DNA of 33,372 nt from the NCBI GenBank assembly GCA_910585905.1, contig CAJUID010000034.1:1-33372 (forward strand), given 5' to 3'. The translations under genes and the position numbers were made by a program. The notes under the pieces were generated by a model that had not been told where the DNA came from, searched no databases, and saw nothing but the letters and a program-made list of their open reading frames with translations. This document shows positions 8,195 through 17,365 of this stretch, piece after piece (positions within the stretch are counted from its first letter, which is position 1; each line of letters starts with the position of its first letter). The DNA is from an uncultured Lachnospiraceae bacterium. Lineage in GTDB: Bacteria > Bacillota > Clostridia > Lachnospirales > Lachnospiraceae.

Positions 8195-9406
8195 TTATTT
8201 AGCTAAAGAAAATGCCTCATGTACTGCCTGTGCAGCATCTTCTGTATACTTTTCATCAATCAGGACAGTTACGCGAATCTCTGAAGTAGATATCTGCCTA
8301 ATATTAATCCCTGCATCATAAAGCGCCTCAAACATTTTAGCTGCAACACCAGGATTTGACATCATACCTGCGCCGACTACAGACACCTTTGCCACATCTC
8401 TAGTAACGGTAACCTTCTCACACTTCAGACTGGTCTGACTGTGCCGCTCCAATGTCTCCATCGCTACCTCTTCCATATCCTCAGTCACAGTAAAACTAAT
8501 ATCCTGTGACCCACCGTGTTCCACGGACTGCAGAATCATATCTACATTGACCATGTGATTTGCAAGATGCTGGAATAATTTAAATGCTACGCCTGGTTTA
8601 TTTTCAAGTCCTTCTACTGCGAACTGAACAACATTTTTATCCGTGGCAACCCCACTTACTAACATTTTCTCCATTTTACTCTCCTCCTTAACAACGGTTC
8701 CTTCACTTGTATTTAAGCTAGAACGGACCACTAACTGCACACCATATTTCTTTGCCATCTCAACAGAACGATTATGCAGCACGCCAGCTCCGAGGCTTGC
8801 AAGCTCCAACATCTCATCATAAGTAATTTCATCTAACTTGCGGGCTGTTGATACTATACGGGGATCTGCAGTAAATACGCCATCTACATCCGTATAAATT
8901 TCGCAGGCATCTGCGTGTAAGGCAGCCGCCAGAGCTACCGCAGTTGTGTCGGAGCCGCCGCGTCCCAGCGTTGTAAGATCGTCAAACTTGCTGACTCCCT
9001 GAAATCCAGTAATTACCACAATACGCCTGTTATCTAACTCAAAATGAATCCTCTGCGCATCGATCTTTTTTAATCTGGCATTGCCGTAGTCCGTTGTTGT
9101 ATGCATTGCCACTTGAAATGCATTCAGGGATACAGCTGGTACTCCAAGGGAATCCATTGCCATTGCCATCAACGCAACGGAAGTCTGCTCACCAGTTGTT
9201 AAAAGCATATCCAATTCCCTCTTGGATGCCTTTGGATTAATATCCTCCGCCATTTGAAGAAGTACATCTGTCTGCTTCCCCATTGCAGAAAGAACTACAA
9301 CAACTTGATGCCCCTTCTGGTAATCCTCAATGCAGCGCTTTGCTACATTAAAAATTCTCTCTTTATTGGCAACCGAAGTACCGCCAAATTTCTTTACTAT
9401 TAACAT
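8195..9406 (-). CDS. lysC: Aspartate kinase
   Basis: 403 residues, monofunctional. The N-terminal kinase domain opens with IVKKFGGTSV (KFGGTS at about 6-11) and contains TTLGRGGSDTTAVALAAAL and EIYTDVDGVFTADPRIV, the substrate- and ATP-binding signatures of aspartokinases. Two ACT regulatory domains fill the C-terminal ~140 residues (VEGLENKPGVAFKLFQHLA and VVGAGMMSNPGVAAKMFEAL), so feedback control by lysine and/or threonine is expected. The enzyme makes aspartyl-4-phosphate, the first step to lysine, threonine and methionine. A very good AGGAGG precedes the ATG. It is the last gene of the hom / mutase-like / lysC operon (30 bases after the previous gene) and ends at a strong terminator. Confidence 0.96.
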   Translation of the reverse strand: MLIVKKFGGTSVANKERIFNVAKRCIEDYQKGHQVVVVLSAMGKQTDVLLQMAEDINPKASKRELDMLLTTGEQTSVALMAMAMDSLGVPAVSLNAFQVAMHTTTDYGNARLKKIDAQRIHFELDNRRIVVITGFQGVSKFDDLTTLGRGGSDTTAVALAAALHADACEIYTDVDGVFTADPRIVSTARKLDEITYDEMLELASLGAGVLHNRSVEMAKKYGVQLVVRSSLNTSEGTVVKEESKMEKMLVSGVATDKNVVQFAVEGLENKPGVAFKLFQHLANHMVNVDMILQSVEHGGSQDISFTVTEDMEEVAMETLERHSQTSLKCEKVTVTRDVAKVSVVGAGMMSNPGVAAKMFEALYDAGINIRQISTSEIRVTVLIDEKYTEDAAQAVHEAFSLAK

Positions 9407-9436
9407 ATCTTCCTCCTAAATCGCTCTGCTCACGCT

Positions 9437-10639
9437 CTACTTTTCTAATAATTTACTCATCAAAGTAAATCCATGTTCCATTATAATGCCATTTGCCCTT
9501 GCATCTTTTTCATTATATAAACCACTGTTCTTTCTATTGATCCTACTGTCATAAAGCATATATGGAACTGGGTCTGCCGTATGTGTACGGCATGCAATTG
9601 GTGTCGGATGATCCGGCATAATTAACATACGGTAATCCTCCCCAGACTGATCCATCTTTTCTACTACTTTTGCCAACACACGGCCATCCAGATATTCAAT
9701 TGCCTTAATCTTTCTTTCAAGGCTGCCCTGATGCCCCATCTCGTCCGGAGCCTCCATATGAATATATACAAAGTCAAAACCATCCTCTAAGACAGCCTTC
9801 ACCGCAGCATCCGCTTTTCCTTCCCAATTCGTTTCCAAAGTGCCATCCGCACCATCTACCTCTATATTTGTCATCTGTGCCCCCACTGCAATTCCCTTTA
9901 ACAAATCAACTGCAGAAATCATAGCACCCTTTTTCCCATATTTTCCTTCAAAAGAATCCAAGGCTGGTTTTGTACCTGCCCCCCAGAACCAGATAGAATT
10001 TGCCTTGTTCAGTCCCTTTTTGGCACGCTCTATATTAATCGGATGATTGTTCAAAATATCATAACTTCTCTTCATCATTTCACGTAATTTCCCATCGGCT
10101 GGAAGATGTTCTCCAATTACCTGTCCCAACACATCGTGAGGAGGAGTTAACTCTGCTACTTCCCCATGATCCCAAATCATAAGATGACGGTAACTGGTTC
10201 CTACATAATACTGGTAACTGTCATTATTCAATTCTTCCTTTACCGCATCCAGCAGCACAGCCGCATCTTCCGTCGAAATCTCACCAGAACTATGATCAAT
10301 AATGGTCTTCTCCTCATATGGCAGACTATCATCCGATACAGTTACCATATTACAACGGATCGCAATATCTGTATCTTTCATTGGAACGCCAATGCTAAGT
10401 GCCTCTAGAGGAGAACGACCTGTATAGTACCTCATCGGGTCATACCCCAATACTGCCAGATTAGCTGTGTCACTGCCCGGTTTCATCCCTTCTGGAATAG
10501 TATGTGCCAGCCCCACCTCGGATTTCGGTGCCAGCCCATCCAATACAGGCGTCTTTGCATACATCAATGGAGTTTTTCCGCCAATTTCAGCGATAGGCTC
10601 ATCCGCCATCCCATCCCCTAATATAACAATGTATTTCAT
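9437..10639 (-). CDS. Phosphoglycerate mutase (ApgM)-like protein, probable homoserine kinase
   Basis: 400 residues, alkaline-phosphatase superfamily, closest by motif to archaeal-type cofactor-independent phosphoglycerate mutase. The first strand carries the metal-binding Asp (VILGDGMADEP, Asp9), the PGSDTANLAVLGYDP segment contains the nucleophile Ser (about 56), and the C-terminal MPDHPTP and RTHTADPVPY supply metal ligands. It would normally be annotated as ApgM. However, it lies between hom (18 bases after it) and lysC in a threonine/lysine operon, and no GHMP-type thrB is present here. A subfamily of these mutase-like proteins, found in such operons, has been proposed to act as an alternative homoserine kinase. 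I favour that role; glycolytic mutase activity is the alternative. AGAGGA precedes the ATG. Confidence 0.85.
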   Translation of the reverse strand: MKYIVILGDGMADEPIAEIGGKTPLMYAKTPVLDGLAPKSEVGLAHTIPEGMKPGSDTANLAVLGYDPMRYYTGRSPLEALSIGVPMKDTDIAIRCNMVTVSDDSLPYEEKTIIDHSSGEISTEDAAVLLDAVKEELNNDSYQYYVGTSYRHLMIWDHGEVAELTPPHDVLGQVIGEHLPADGKLREMMKRSYDILNNHPINIERAKKGLNKANSIWFWGAGTKPALDSFEGKYGKKGAMISAVDLLKGIAVGAQMTNIEVDGADGTLETNWEGKADAAVKAVLEDGFDFVYIHMEAPDEMGHQGSLERKIKAIEYLDGRVLAKVVEKMDQSGEDYRMLIMPDHPTPIACRTHTADPVPYMLYDSRINRKNSGLYNEKDARANGIIMEHGFTLMSKLLEK

Positions 10640-10657
10640 GTTCCAGTCCTCTTTTCT

Positions 10658-11869
10658 TTATACATCAAAACGAATCTTATTTATCACAGAAACCTCATTT
10701 GCTGCCTTCTCATATGCGCCTTCTGTAATCTCTTCCGTTACAAATGCAAATTCATCCTCATATCCCGCGTCCACTGGCGTTACCTTCCCAAATGCATTGA
10801 CAACCTTCTGTTCTGTCTCTGCCCTATTTCCATGAACACGCACAAAAAACTTTGAAGCAACCTCATTTAGCGGCATCAAATTCAATTTTTCTGCGTCCCA
10901 CAAAGTCCGCATATTTACATTCACATGTTTTGCCTCATCAATGACATCAGATACCACCGCACTGGCAGTTGCAAGCTTCCCTGCACCCTGCCCATAAAAC
11001 ATAACATCGCCTACCATATTCCCTTTTACCAGAATGGCATTAAATACGCCATCCACACTGTACAACGGATGTGTAGATGTAATCAACTTTGGGGCTACCA
11101 TTGCCGATACCCTGTCCCCAACTTTTTTGCTGGAACCAAATATTTTTACCTTGGCACCAAGTTTTTTTGCATAATTAATATCTCTGTCTGTAATCTTCGT
11201 AATTCCTTCTGTATAAATATCTTCAAAATCCAACTGCTTTCCATATGCAAGAGAAGTCAAGATTGCAATTTTACGGCAGGCATCATGTCCCTCTATATCT
11301 GCCGTCGGGTCTTTCTCCGCATAACCTTTTTCTTGTGCTTCTTTTAACACAGAATCAAAATCTGCGCCTTTATCCGTCATTTCTGTCAAAATATAGTTTG
11401 TCGTCCCATTTAAAATACCAGAAATTTCAAGAATCTCCTCCGGCGCCATAGAAACCTTCAACGGGCGGATAATTGGAATTCCACCTCCAACGCTTGCCTC
11501 AAACAAAAAATTAACATTTTTGTCCTGTGCAACTGCCAACAATTCTGGCCCATAAGCGGCCACTAAAGCTTTATTCGAAGTACACACGCTTTTGCCACTT
11601 TCCAGAGAAGCCTTAACATATTCATATGCAGGATGGAGTCCACCCATTGTTTCGACCACAATCTGTACCTCATCATCATTTTTAACTTCTTCAAAATCAT
11701 GTACGATAAGTTCCTGTACTGGGTCTTCTGGGAAATCCCTTAGATCAAGGACAGATTTTACCACAATCTCCACGCCGGCTCTCTGTTTGATCAGTTCTGC
11801 ATTTTTCTGGATCACTTCAACCACACCAGAACCTACAGTACCATAACCTAACACACTTACTTTTATCAT
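10658..11869 (-). CDS. hom: Homoserine dehydrogenase
   Basis: 403 residues. The N-terminal Rossmann domain has GYGTVGSGV (GxGxxG at 8-13). The catalytic domain carries the family signature from GGGIPIIRPL through ISGILNGTTNYILTEM, then EKDPTADIEGHDACRKIAIL. A compact C-terminal ACT-like region (FFVRVHGNRAETEQKV onward) is present, so threonine feedback is plausible. It reduces aspartate semialdehyde to homoserine with NAD(P)H. GGGGGAAAC precedes the ATG. First gene of the operon with the mutase-like gene and lysC; this order places the phosphorylating step of threonine synthesis directly after hom. Confidence 0.96.
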   Translation of the reverse strand: MIKVSVLGYGTVGSGVVEVIQKNAELIKQRAGVEIVVKSVLDLRDFPEDPVQELIVHDFEEVKNDDEVQIVVETMGGLHPAYEYVKASLESGKSVCTSNKALVAAYGPELLAVAQDKNVNFLFEASVGGGIPIIRPLKVSMAPEEILEISGILNGTTNYILTEMTDKGADFDSVLKEAQEKGYAEKDPTADIEGHDACRKIAILTSLAYGKQLDFEDIYTEGITKITDRDINYAKKLGAKVKIFGSSKKVGDRVSAMVAPKLITSTHPLYSVDGVFNAILVKGNMVGDVMFYGQGAGKLATASAVVSDVIDEAKHVNVNMRTLWDAEKLNLMPLNEVASKFFVRVHGNRAETEQKVVNAFGKVTPVDAGYEDEFAFVTEEITEGAYEKAANEVSVINKIRFDV

Positions 11870-11886
11870 GTTTCCCCCATTTCTGC

Positions 11887-11908
11887 AAAGCGGGGTCTCC
11901 CCCGCTTT
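11887..11908. terminator. Weak hairpin between prfB and hom
   Basis: A 9-bp GC-rich stem AAAGCGGGG / CCCCGCTTT with a 4-base loop. The trailing T stretch on the minus strand is only three bases, so it could be a leaky terminator after prfB or part of the hom leader. The surrounding 118-base gap shows no riboswitch I recognise. Confidence 0.4.
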
Positions 11909-11987
11909 TGCTGCTGCATATATTATCTATCTCGTCCACTTAAATTATCTGTTATGATTTTCTGAAATTGGCCGCAAATAACAACAA

Positions 11988-13092
11988 TTACTTTGTAATC
12001 CATGCCAGATATGCATTGACAAATGGATCTATATTGCCATCCATAACCCCCTGTACATTACTTACTTCGGCATTCGTCCTATGGTCTTTTACCATAGTAT
12101 ATGGCTGCATAACATAAGAACGGATCTGGCTCCCCCAGCCAATCTCCTTTGCCTCACCACGGATACCATTTGCTTTGTCAAGCTGCTCCTGCTGCTTTAG
12201 CAAGTAGAGCTTCGCCTTTAACATTTGCATTGCTTTATCCTTATTCATATGCTGTGAACGCTCATTCTGGCACTGAACCACAATTCCAGTTGGAAAATGT
12301 GTAATACGGATTGCAGAAGATGTCTTATTAATATGCTGTCCGCCCGCACCACTTGAACGGTATGTGTCTATTCGGATGTCATCATCTAAAATCTCAACAT
12401 CCAAGTCCTCTTCAATATCAGGCATTACATCGCAGGACACAAAAGAAGTCTGCCTTTTGCCAGCCGCATTAAACGGTGAAATACGCACAAGACGATGGAC
12501 ACCATGCTCAGACTTCAAATAGCCATACGCATTCATCCCATTAATCTGCAGAGTAACCGATTTATAACCGGCCTCGTCGCCATCCAGAAAATCAAGTACC
12601 TCCACCTGAAATCCCTTTTTATCTGCCCAGCGCTCATACATTCGGCAAAGCATACTTGCCCAGTCACAGCTCTCCGTGCCACCTGCCCCTGCATGAAGCG
12701 TTAGGATTGCATTATCCTTATCATATTCCCCGCTAAGAAGTGTCTCAATCCGAAGTTCTTCAAACTGTGCCTCAAATGCTTGAAAGGACTCCTCTAACTC
12801 TGCGGCCAGAGAAGCATCACTTTCCTCCTCGCCAATCTCAATCAGCGTCAGCATATCTTCCCTGTCAGCACAGAGTGATTCATAGCGCTCTATCACGCCC
12901 TTTAACTTTTTGCTCTCCTGAACTACTGCTGTAGAGTGCTCTGGATTATCCCAAAATCCAGGTTCTTCCATGGTCTTGTCCAACTCTTCAACCCTGTCTT
13001 TCTTATTTGCAAGGTCAAAGTGAGTTCCCCATTTCAAGCAGTGGTTGTTCATAATTTGATAATGCAATCTTAAAATTATCAAATTCTACCAT
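11988..13092 (-). CDS. prfB: Peptide chain release factor 2, with programmed +1 frameshift
   Basis: The full product is about 367 residues, made from two frames. Translation starts at the ATG at 13092 (GAGGTG upstream) and reads 25 codons, MVEFDNFKIALSNYEQPLLE then MGNSL, before an in-frame TGA at 13017-13015. The stop sits in CTTTGAC with GGGG just upstream, the conserved prfB shift site. Skipping one base at 13017 continues with DLANKKDRVEELDKTMEEPGFW to 11988. GGQ is visible in RSSGAGGQHINKTSSAIRITH. RF2 recognises UGA and UAA and releases the peptide; low RF2 allows the shift, so it autoregulates. The gene lies 20 bases after secA and is co-transcribed with it. A single-frame annotation would start wrongly near 13082 with an N-terminus that is not real. 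Confidence 0.96.
13014..13030 (-). promoter_or_regulatory. prfB +1 frameshift site
   Basis: Minus-strand GGGG (Shine-Dalgarno-like) precedes CTT TGA C by six bases. The Leu codon slips forward over the UGA stop into the RF2 frame. Seen directly in the sequence and matching the known bacterial arrangement. Confidence 0.92.
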
Positions 13093-13112
13093 CAACTCAC
13101 CTCTTTCTATCT

Positions 13113-15677
13113 TTAAATGCGCTTCCCACAGCACATTTTATATTTCTTTCCGCTTCCGCATGGACACGGATCGTTTGGCTGTATTTTCTTGCCATCGCGT
13201 TTCTTTGGCGCCGCTGCTACTGATTCGTCTTTATTTGTCCCTGTCACTTTCGCAACCTGCTCACGCTCCACCTTCTGCTCAATCTGAACATGCATCAATG
13301 CCTTAACTGTCTCCTCAGAGATTGCATCAATCATCGCATCAAACATATCAAATCCTGCAAATTTATATTCCACAACTGGGTCTCTCTGTCCAAACGCCTG
13401 CAGGCCGATTCCCTGGCGGAGCTGGTCCATGTCATCAATATGATCCATCCATTTATGGTCAATTACTTTTAATAAGATAATCCGCTCCACTTCACGGATC
13501 TGGTCAGGGTCAGGAAACTCTGCTTCCTTCGCCTCATATACCTTTACTGCCTCCTCCTTAATCTGCTGCAGTAATTCATCCTTCTTCATGTGTTTCATCT
13601 GCTCGTCCGTCAAAGCAATTTTTTTCATCGGAACAATAGGGAGCAAGACGTTATTTAACTCATTGATATCCCACTCCTCTGCTGGCGCATCCGCATTTAT
13701 GATTGCACCAACCACACGCTCTACTACATCTGTAATCATCTTATAGATTGTATCACGCATACTCTCGCCATCCAATACCTGGCGGCGTTCTTTATAGATA
13801 ACCTCACGCTGCTCGTTATTCACCCGGTCAAATTCCAGAAGATTTTTACGGATACCAAAGTTATTGCCCTCTATCTTCTTCTGCGCGCCTTCTACAGCAT
13901 TAGAAAGCATTTTATGCTCAAGCTGTTCTCCTTCCGGCATCGCCTCAAATAATCCCATAAGGCGCTCTGAACCAAACAGACGCATCAGGTCATCCTCCAG
14001 CGAAATATAAAAGCGAGATTCGCCTGGGTCTCCCTGACGTCCTGCACGCCCACGGAGCTGATTGTCAATACGCCTTGATTCATGGCGCTCTGTTCCAATA
14101 ATCTTTAAGCCGCCAAGCTCTGTCACACCATCACCAAGCTTAATATCTGTACCACGCCCAGCCATATTTGTAGCAATTGTAACTGCACCCATCTGTCCGG
14201 CATCCGCAATGATCTCAGCCTCCAACTCATGAAATTTCGCATTCAGTACCTTATGCGGAATCCCCCGCTTCTTAAGCTTTGCACTTAGATACTCTGAGGT
14301 GTCAATCGCAATGGTGCCGACCAGGACCGGCTGCCCTTTTTCATGGGCTGCCACAATATCCTCCACGACAGCATTAAACTTTTCTTCCTTCGACTTATAT
14401 ACTACATCATTGTAATCAATACGCGCAATCGGAAGATTTGTTGGGACTTCCACAACATCCATCCCATAAATTTCACGGAACTCTTTTTCCTCAGTCAGCG
14501 CAGTACCTGTCATACCTGATTTCTTTTCATATTTATTAAAGAAGTTCTGGAACGTAATCGTTGCTAATGTCTTACTCTCTCTCTTTACCTTAACATGCTC
14601 CTTCGCCTCAATTGCCTGGTGTAACCCATCAGAGAATCGGCGCCCTGGCATAATACGCCCTGTAAACTCATCGACAATCAAAACCTCATCGCCATTTACT
14701 ACATAATCCTTGTCCCTAAACATTAAAGAATGGGCACGGAGCGCAAGATTAATATTATGCTGCAATTCAAGGTTATCCGGGTCAGCAAGGTTTTCTACCT
14801 GAAAGAAGCGCTCTGCCCTGCGGACACCCTCTTCCGTCAGATTGACATTTTTGTCCTTTTCATCTACAACATAGTCCCCTGTTTCGTGTTCCTCCTCATT
14901 CATCAGAATATCCATCTTGGACAATTCCTTTGCAGTTCCTCTTGTCAACTGCCTCACAAAAATATCACACGCCTCATAAAGCCTTGTTGATTTGCCACTC
15001 TGTCCCGAAATAATAAGCGGCGTCCTCGCCTCATCAATTAAAACGGAGTCGACCTCATCAATAATCGCATAATGCAGATCCCTCTGCACCAGCTCCTCTT
15101 TGTAGACAACCATATTATCACGAAGATAATCAAAACCTAATTCATTATTTGTAGCATAGGTAATATCACAATTATAGGCATTTCTTCTTTCATCGTTATT
15201 CAGTGAATTTAGGATTACGCCGACCGAAAGCCCCAAAAATTCATGCACCTTGCCCATCCACTCCGCATCACGCTTCGCAAGATAGTCATTTACTGTTACA
15301 ATGTGGACACCTTTTCCCTCCAAAGCATTTAGATATGCCGGGAGAGTTGACACCAATGTCTTACCCTCACCAGTACGCATCTCTGTGATACGTCCCTGAT
15401 GCAGGATTACACCGCCCATTAATTGCACACGGTAATGGCGCATTCCAAGCACACGGGTTGCCGCCTCGCGGACCGTAGCGTACGCTTCTGGAAGCAGATC
15501 ATCCAATGTCTCTCCTTTTTCCAGACGCTCCTTAAACTCCGGCGTCTTCGCCCGAAGCTCTTCATCGGTCAGCTTTTCAAATTCTGGCGCCAATGCTTCA
15601 ATCTTATCTACAATCGGTACAATTCTCTTTACCTCATGCTGACTATGCGTTCCAAAAATCTTACTAAATACACTCAT
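13113..15677 (-). CDS. secA: Preprotein translocase ATPase SecA
   Basis: 854 residues, normal SecA length. Starts MSVFSKIFGTHSQHEVKR. Walker A is MRTGEGKTL, the DEAD-like box is YAIIDEVDSVLIDEARTPLIISG, and the helicase motif region reads TNMAGRGTDIKLGDGV followed by GGLKIIGTERHESRRIDNQLRGRAGRQGDPG. The C-terminus ends in a zinc-binding SEC-C motif (CPCGSGKKYKMCCGK), used to bind SecB or ribosomes. It drives export through SecYEG at the membrane. The start at 15677 has TAGGAG seven bases upstream; a longer frame to 15773 would add 32 unlikely residues. First gene of secA-prfB, with a plausible promoter about 107 bases upstream. Confidence 0.97.
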   Translation of the reverse strand: MSVFSKIFGTHSQHEVKRIVPIVDKIEALAPEFEKLTDEELRAKTPEFKERLEKGETLDDLLPEAYATVREAATRVLGMRHYRVQLMGGVILHQGRITEMRTGEGKTLVSTLPAYLNALEGKGVHIVTVNDYLAKRDAEWMGKVHEFLGLSVGVILNSLNNDERRNAYNCDITYATNNELGFDYLRDNMVVYKEELVQRDLHYAIIDEVDSVLIDEARTPLIISGQSGKSTRLYEACDIFVRQLTRGTAKELSKMDILMNEEEHETGDYVVDEKDKNVNLTEEGVRRAERFFQVENLADPDNLELQHNINLALRAHSLMFRDKDYVVNGDEVLIVDEFTGRIMPGRRFSDGLHQAIEAKEHVKVKRESKTLATITFQNFFNKYEKKSGMTGTALTEEKEFREIYGMDVVEVPTNLPIARIDYNDVVYKSKEEKFNAVVEDIVAAHEKGQPVLVGTIAIDTSEYLSAKLKKRGIPHKVLNAKFHELEAEIIADAGQMGAVTIATNMAGRGTDIKLGDGVTELGGLKIIGTERHESRRIDNQLRGRAGRQGDPGESRFYISLEDDLMRLFGSERLMGLFEAMPEGEQLEHKMLSNAVEGAQKKIEGNNFGIRKNLLEFDRVNNEQREVIYKERRQVLDGESMRDTIYKMITDVVERVVGAIINADAPAEEWDINELNNVLLPIVPMKKIALTDEQMKHMKKDELLQQIKEEAVKVYEAKEAEFPDPDQIREVERIILLKVIDHKWMDHIDDMDQLRQGIGLQAFGQRDPVVEYKFAGFDMFDAMIDAISEETVKALMHVQIEQKVEREQVAKVTGTNKDESVAAAPKKRDGKKIQPNDPCPCGSGKKYKMCCGKRI

Positions 15678-15783
15678 TCCATCGCTCCTATATTGAAAAT
15701 TTTTCCAAAAACAACCCGCCCTGTAATCTGTATCCCGGCAGAATGTTCTATGTGAAAGATGATTACAAAACAAACCATTCTAA

Positions 15784-15812
15784 AGTATAGCATTAAAGTC
15801 TTGCAGAAGCAA
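15784..15812 (-). promoter_or_regulatory. Candidate secA-prfB promoter
   Basis: Minus-strand TTGCTT (15807-15812), a 17-base spacer and TATACT (15784-15789) lie in the secA-ung intergenic gap, giving a leader of about 100 bases. Pattern match only. Confidence 0.5.
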
Positions 15813-15826
15813 CATTTTTCTTATCT

Positions 15827-16504
15827 CTATACATCTTCAATCTGCCAGTCAATCGGCTCCACACCACTTTTTTCTAAAAATTCATTTGTCTGGCTAAAAT
15901 GCCTGCATCCAAAAAATCCACGGTATGCTGACAACGGACTCGGATGCGGCGCCTTTAAGATCAAATGTTTTGGATTCGTCAGCATCGGAATTTTACTCTG
16001 CGCAGGCCTGCCCCAGAGCAGATAAACAATCGGACGATCCTGCGCATTGACTGCCTGAATTACTGCATCCGTAAACTTCTCCCATCCCCTGCCTTGATGG
16101 GAATTTGCCTTATGTGCCTGCACAGTAAGCACCGTATTTAACAATAATACACCCTGATCTGCCCACTTTTTCAGATAGCCGTTGTTCGGTATGCTACATC
16201 CCAAATCCTCCTGCAGTTCTTTGTAGATATTTTGCAGAGAAGGTGGGATATCTGGCTGGTCGCTCGGCACCGAAAAACTCAGCCCATGCGCCTGATGTAC
16301 ATTATGATATGGGTCTTGTCCCAAAATAAGCACTTTCACCTGCGATAGCGGCGTAAAATGAAAGGCATTAAAAATATCATCTGCTGGCGGGTATACTGTT
16401 ACCCTGCTGTACTCCCCTTTCACAAATTCAAAAAGTTCTTTATAATATGGCTTGGAAAACTCCGGTTGAATCGCATCCAGCCAATCATTTGTTATCATTG
16501 CCAT
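15827..16504 (-). CDS. ung: Uracil-DNA glycosylase (family 1)
   Basis: 225 residues, usual UNG length. The water-activating motif GQDPYHN (catalytic Asp), LLNTVLTVQAHKANSH, the strand VYLLWGRPAQSK and the DNA-intercalation loop HPSPLSAYRGFFGCRHF are all intact. It removes uracil from DNA to start base-excision repair. AGGAGG lies eight bases before the ATG at 16504. It begins 12 bases after hisF and so is probably expressed with hisH-hisF, an operon arrangement without an obvious functional link. No terminator is seen between it and secA's promoter region. Confidence 0.96.
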   Translation of the reverse strand: MAMITNDWLDAIQPEFSKPYYKELFEFVKGEYSRVTVYPPADDIFNAFHFTPLSQVKVLILGQDPYHNVHQAHGLSFSVPSDQPDIPPSLQNIYKELQEDLGCSIPNNGYLKKWADQGVLLLNTVLTVQAHKANSHQGRGWEKFTDAVIQAVNAQDRPIVYLLWGRPAQSKIPMLTNPKHLILKAPHPSPLSAYRGFFGCRHFSQTNEFLEKSGVEPIDWQIEDV

Positions 16505-16516
16505 AACCGTTTCCTC

Positions 16517-17278
16517 CTATATTCTTACGCTGATTCCCTCTCTTTGGAGATATTCTTTTACCTCCATAATTTCTAGTTCTTTATAGTGAAATAATGACGC
16601 CGCCAACACAGCATCTGCATTCCCCTCTGTAAGTGCTTCTTTAAAATGTTCTAATTTTCCTGCCCCGCCAGATGCAATAACTGGAACAGATACATTTTCA
16701 GAAACCACTCTAGTTAATTCCAGATCATAGCCATCTTTTGTCCCATCACAATCCATGCTGGTCAAAAGAATCTCTCCAGCTCCCAAACTATTTGCTTTGA
16801 TCGCCCATTCTACCGCATCAATTCCCATATCAATGCGTCCGCCATTTTTGTAAATATTCCAGCCGCTGCCATCCTCCCTGCGCTTCGCATCAATAGCAAC
16901 TACAACGCACTGGCTTCCAAACTTCATAGCCGCCTCCGAAATCAGTTCTGGATTCTGGATTGCAGCCGAATTAACGGCAACCTTATCCGCGCCTTCCCTT
17001 AACACCAACCTAAAATCATCAATTGTTCGAATGCCTCCTCCCACAGTAAACGGGATAAACACAGTTTCTGCCACACGGCGCACCATGTCTATTTTGGTTG
17101 CCCTGGCATCTGAAGATGCTGTAATATCTAAAAACACAAGCTCGTCGGCTCCTGCCTCCCCGTATGCAGCCCCTACCTCAACCGGGTCACCTGCATCCCT
17201 TAAGTCCACAAAATTAATGCCCTTTACAACCCGTCCCTGATTGACGTCCAGACATGGGATAATTCTCTTTGTAAACAT
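16517..17278 (-). CDS. hisF: Imidazole glycerol phosphate synthase subunit HisF
   Basis: 253 residues forming a (beta/alpha)8 barrel. Starts MFTKRIIPCLDVNQGRVVKG with the catalytic Asp11. The second catalytic Asp lies in VVVAIDAKRREDG. Phosphate-binding loops FTVGGGIRTIDD and VIASGGAGKLEHF are both present. As the cyclase subunit it uses ammonia from HisH to make imidazole glycerol phosphate and AICAR in histidine synthesis. It is preceded by hisH with an 87-base gap and followed by ung. No other histidine genes are in the window, so the pathway is split in this genome. Confidence 0.96.
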   Translation of the reverse strand: MFTKRIIPCLDVNQGRVVKGINFVDLRDAGDPVEVGAAYGEAGADELVFLDITASSDARATKIDMVRRVAETVFIPFTVGGGIRTIDDFRLVLREGADKVAVNSAAIQNPELISEAAMKFGSQCVVVAIDAKRREDGSGWNIYKNGGRIDMGIDAVEWAIKANSLGAGEILLTSMDCDGTKDGYDLELTRVVSENVSVPVIASGGAGKLEHFKEALTEGNADAVLAASLFHYKELEIMEVKEYLQREGISVRI

Positions 17279-17365
17279 ATCATTCCCTCACTTCCGCTAC
17301 CCACGGCTCTTTCTGTTCCTATTCTAATCATTCCCAAATGGTAATATTTCCTATTCTATTTTAGC

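Noticed and set aside
11870..11987. Riboswitch (SAM, lysine or threonine-responsive) before hom
   Set aside because: The gap is only 118 bases and shows just one simple GC hairpin with no conserved riboswitch core that I can recognise.
15678..15773. N-terminal extension of SecA
   Set aside because: The added 32 residues do not resemble SecA, and the internal ATG at 15677 has a good ribosome binding site and the expected MSVFSKIFG start.
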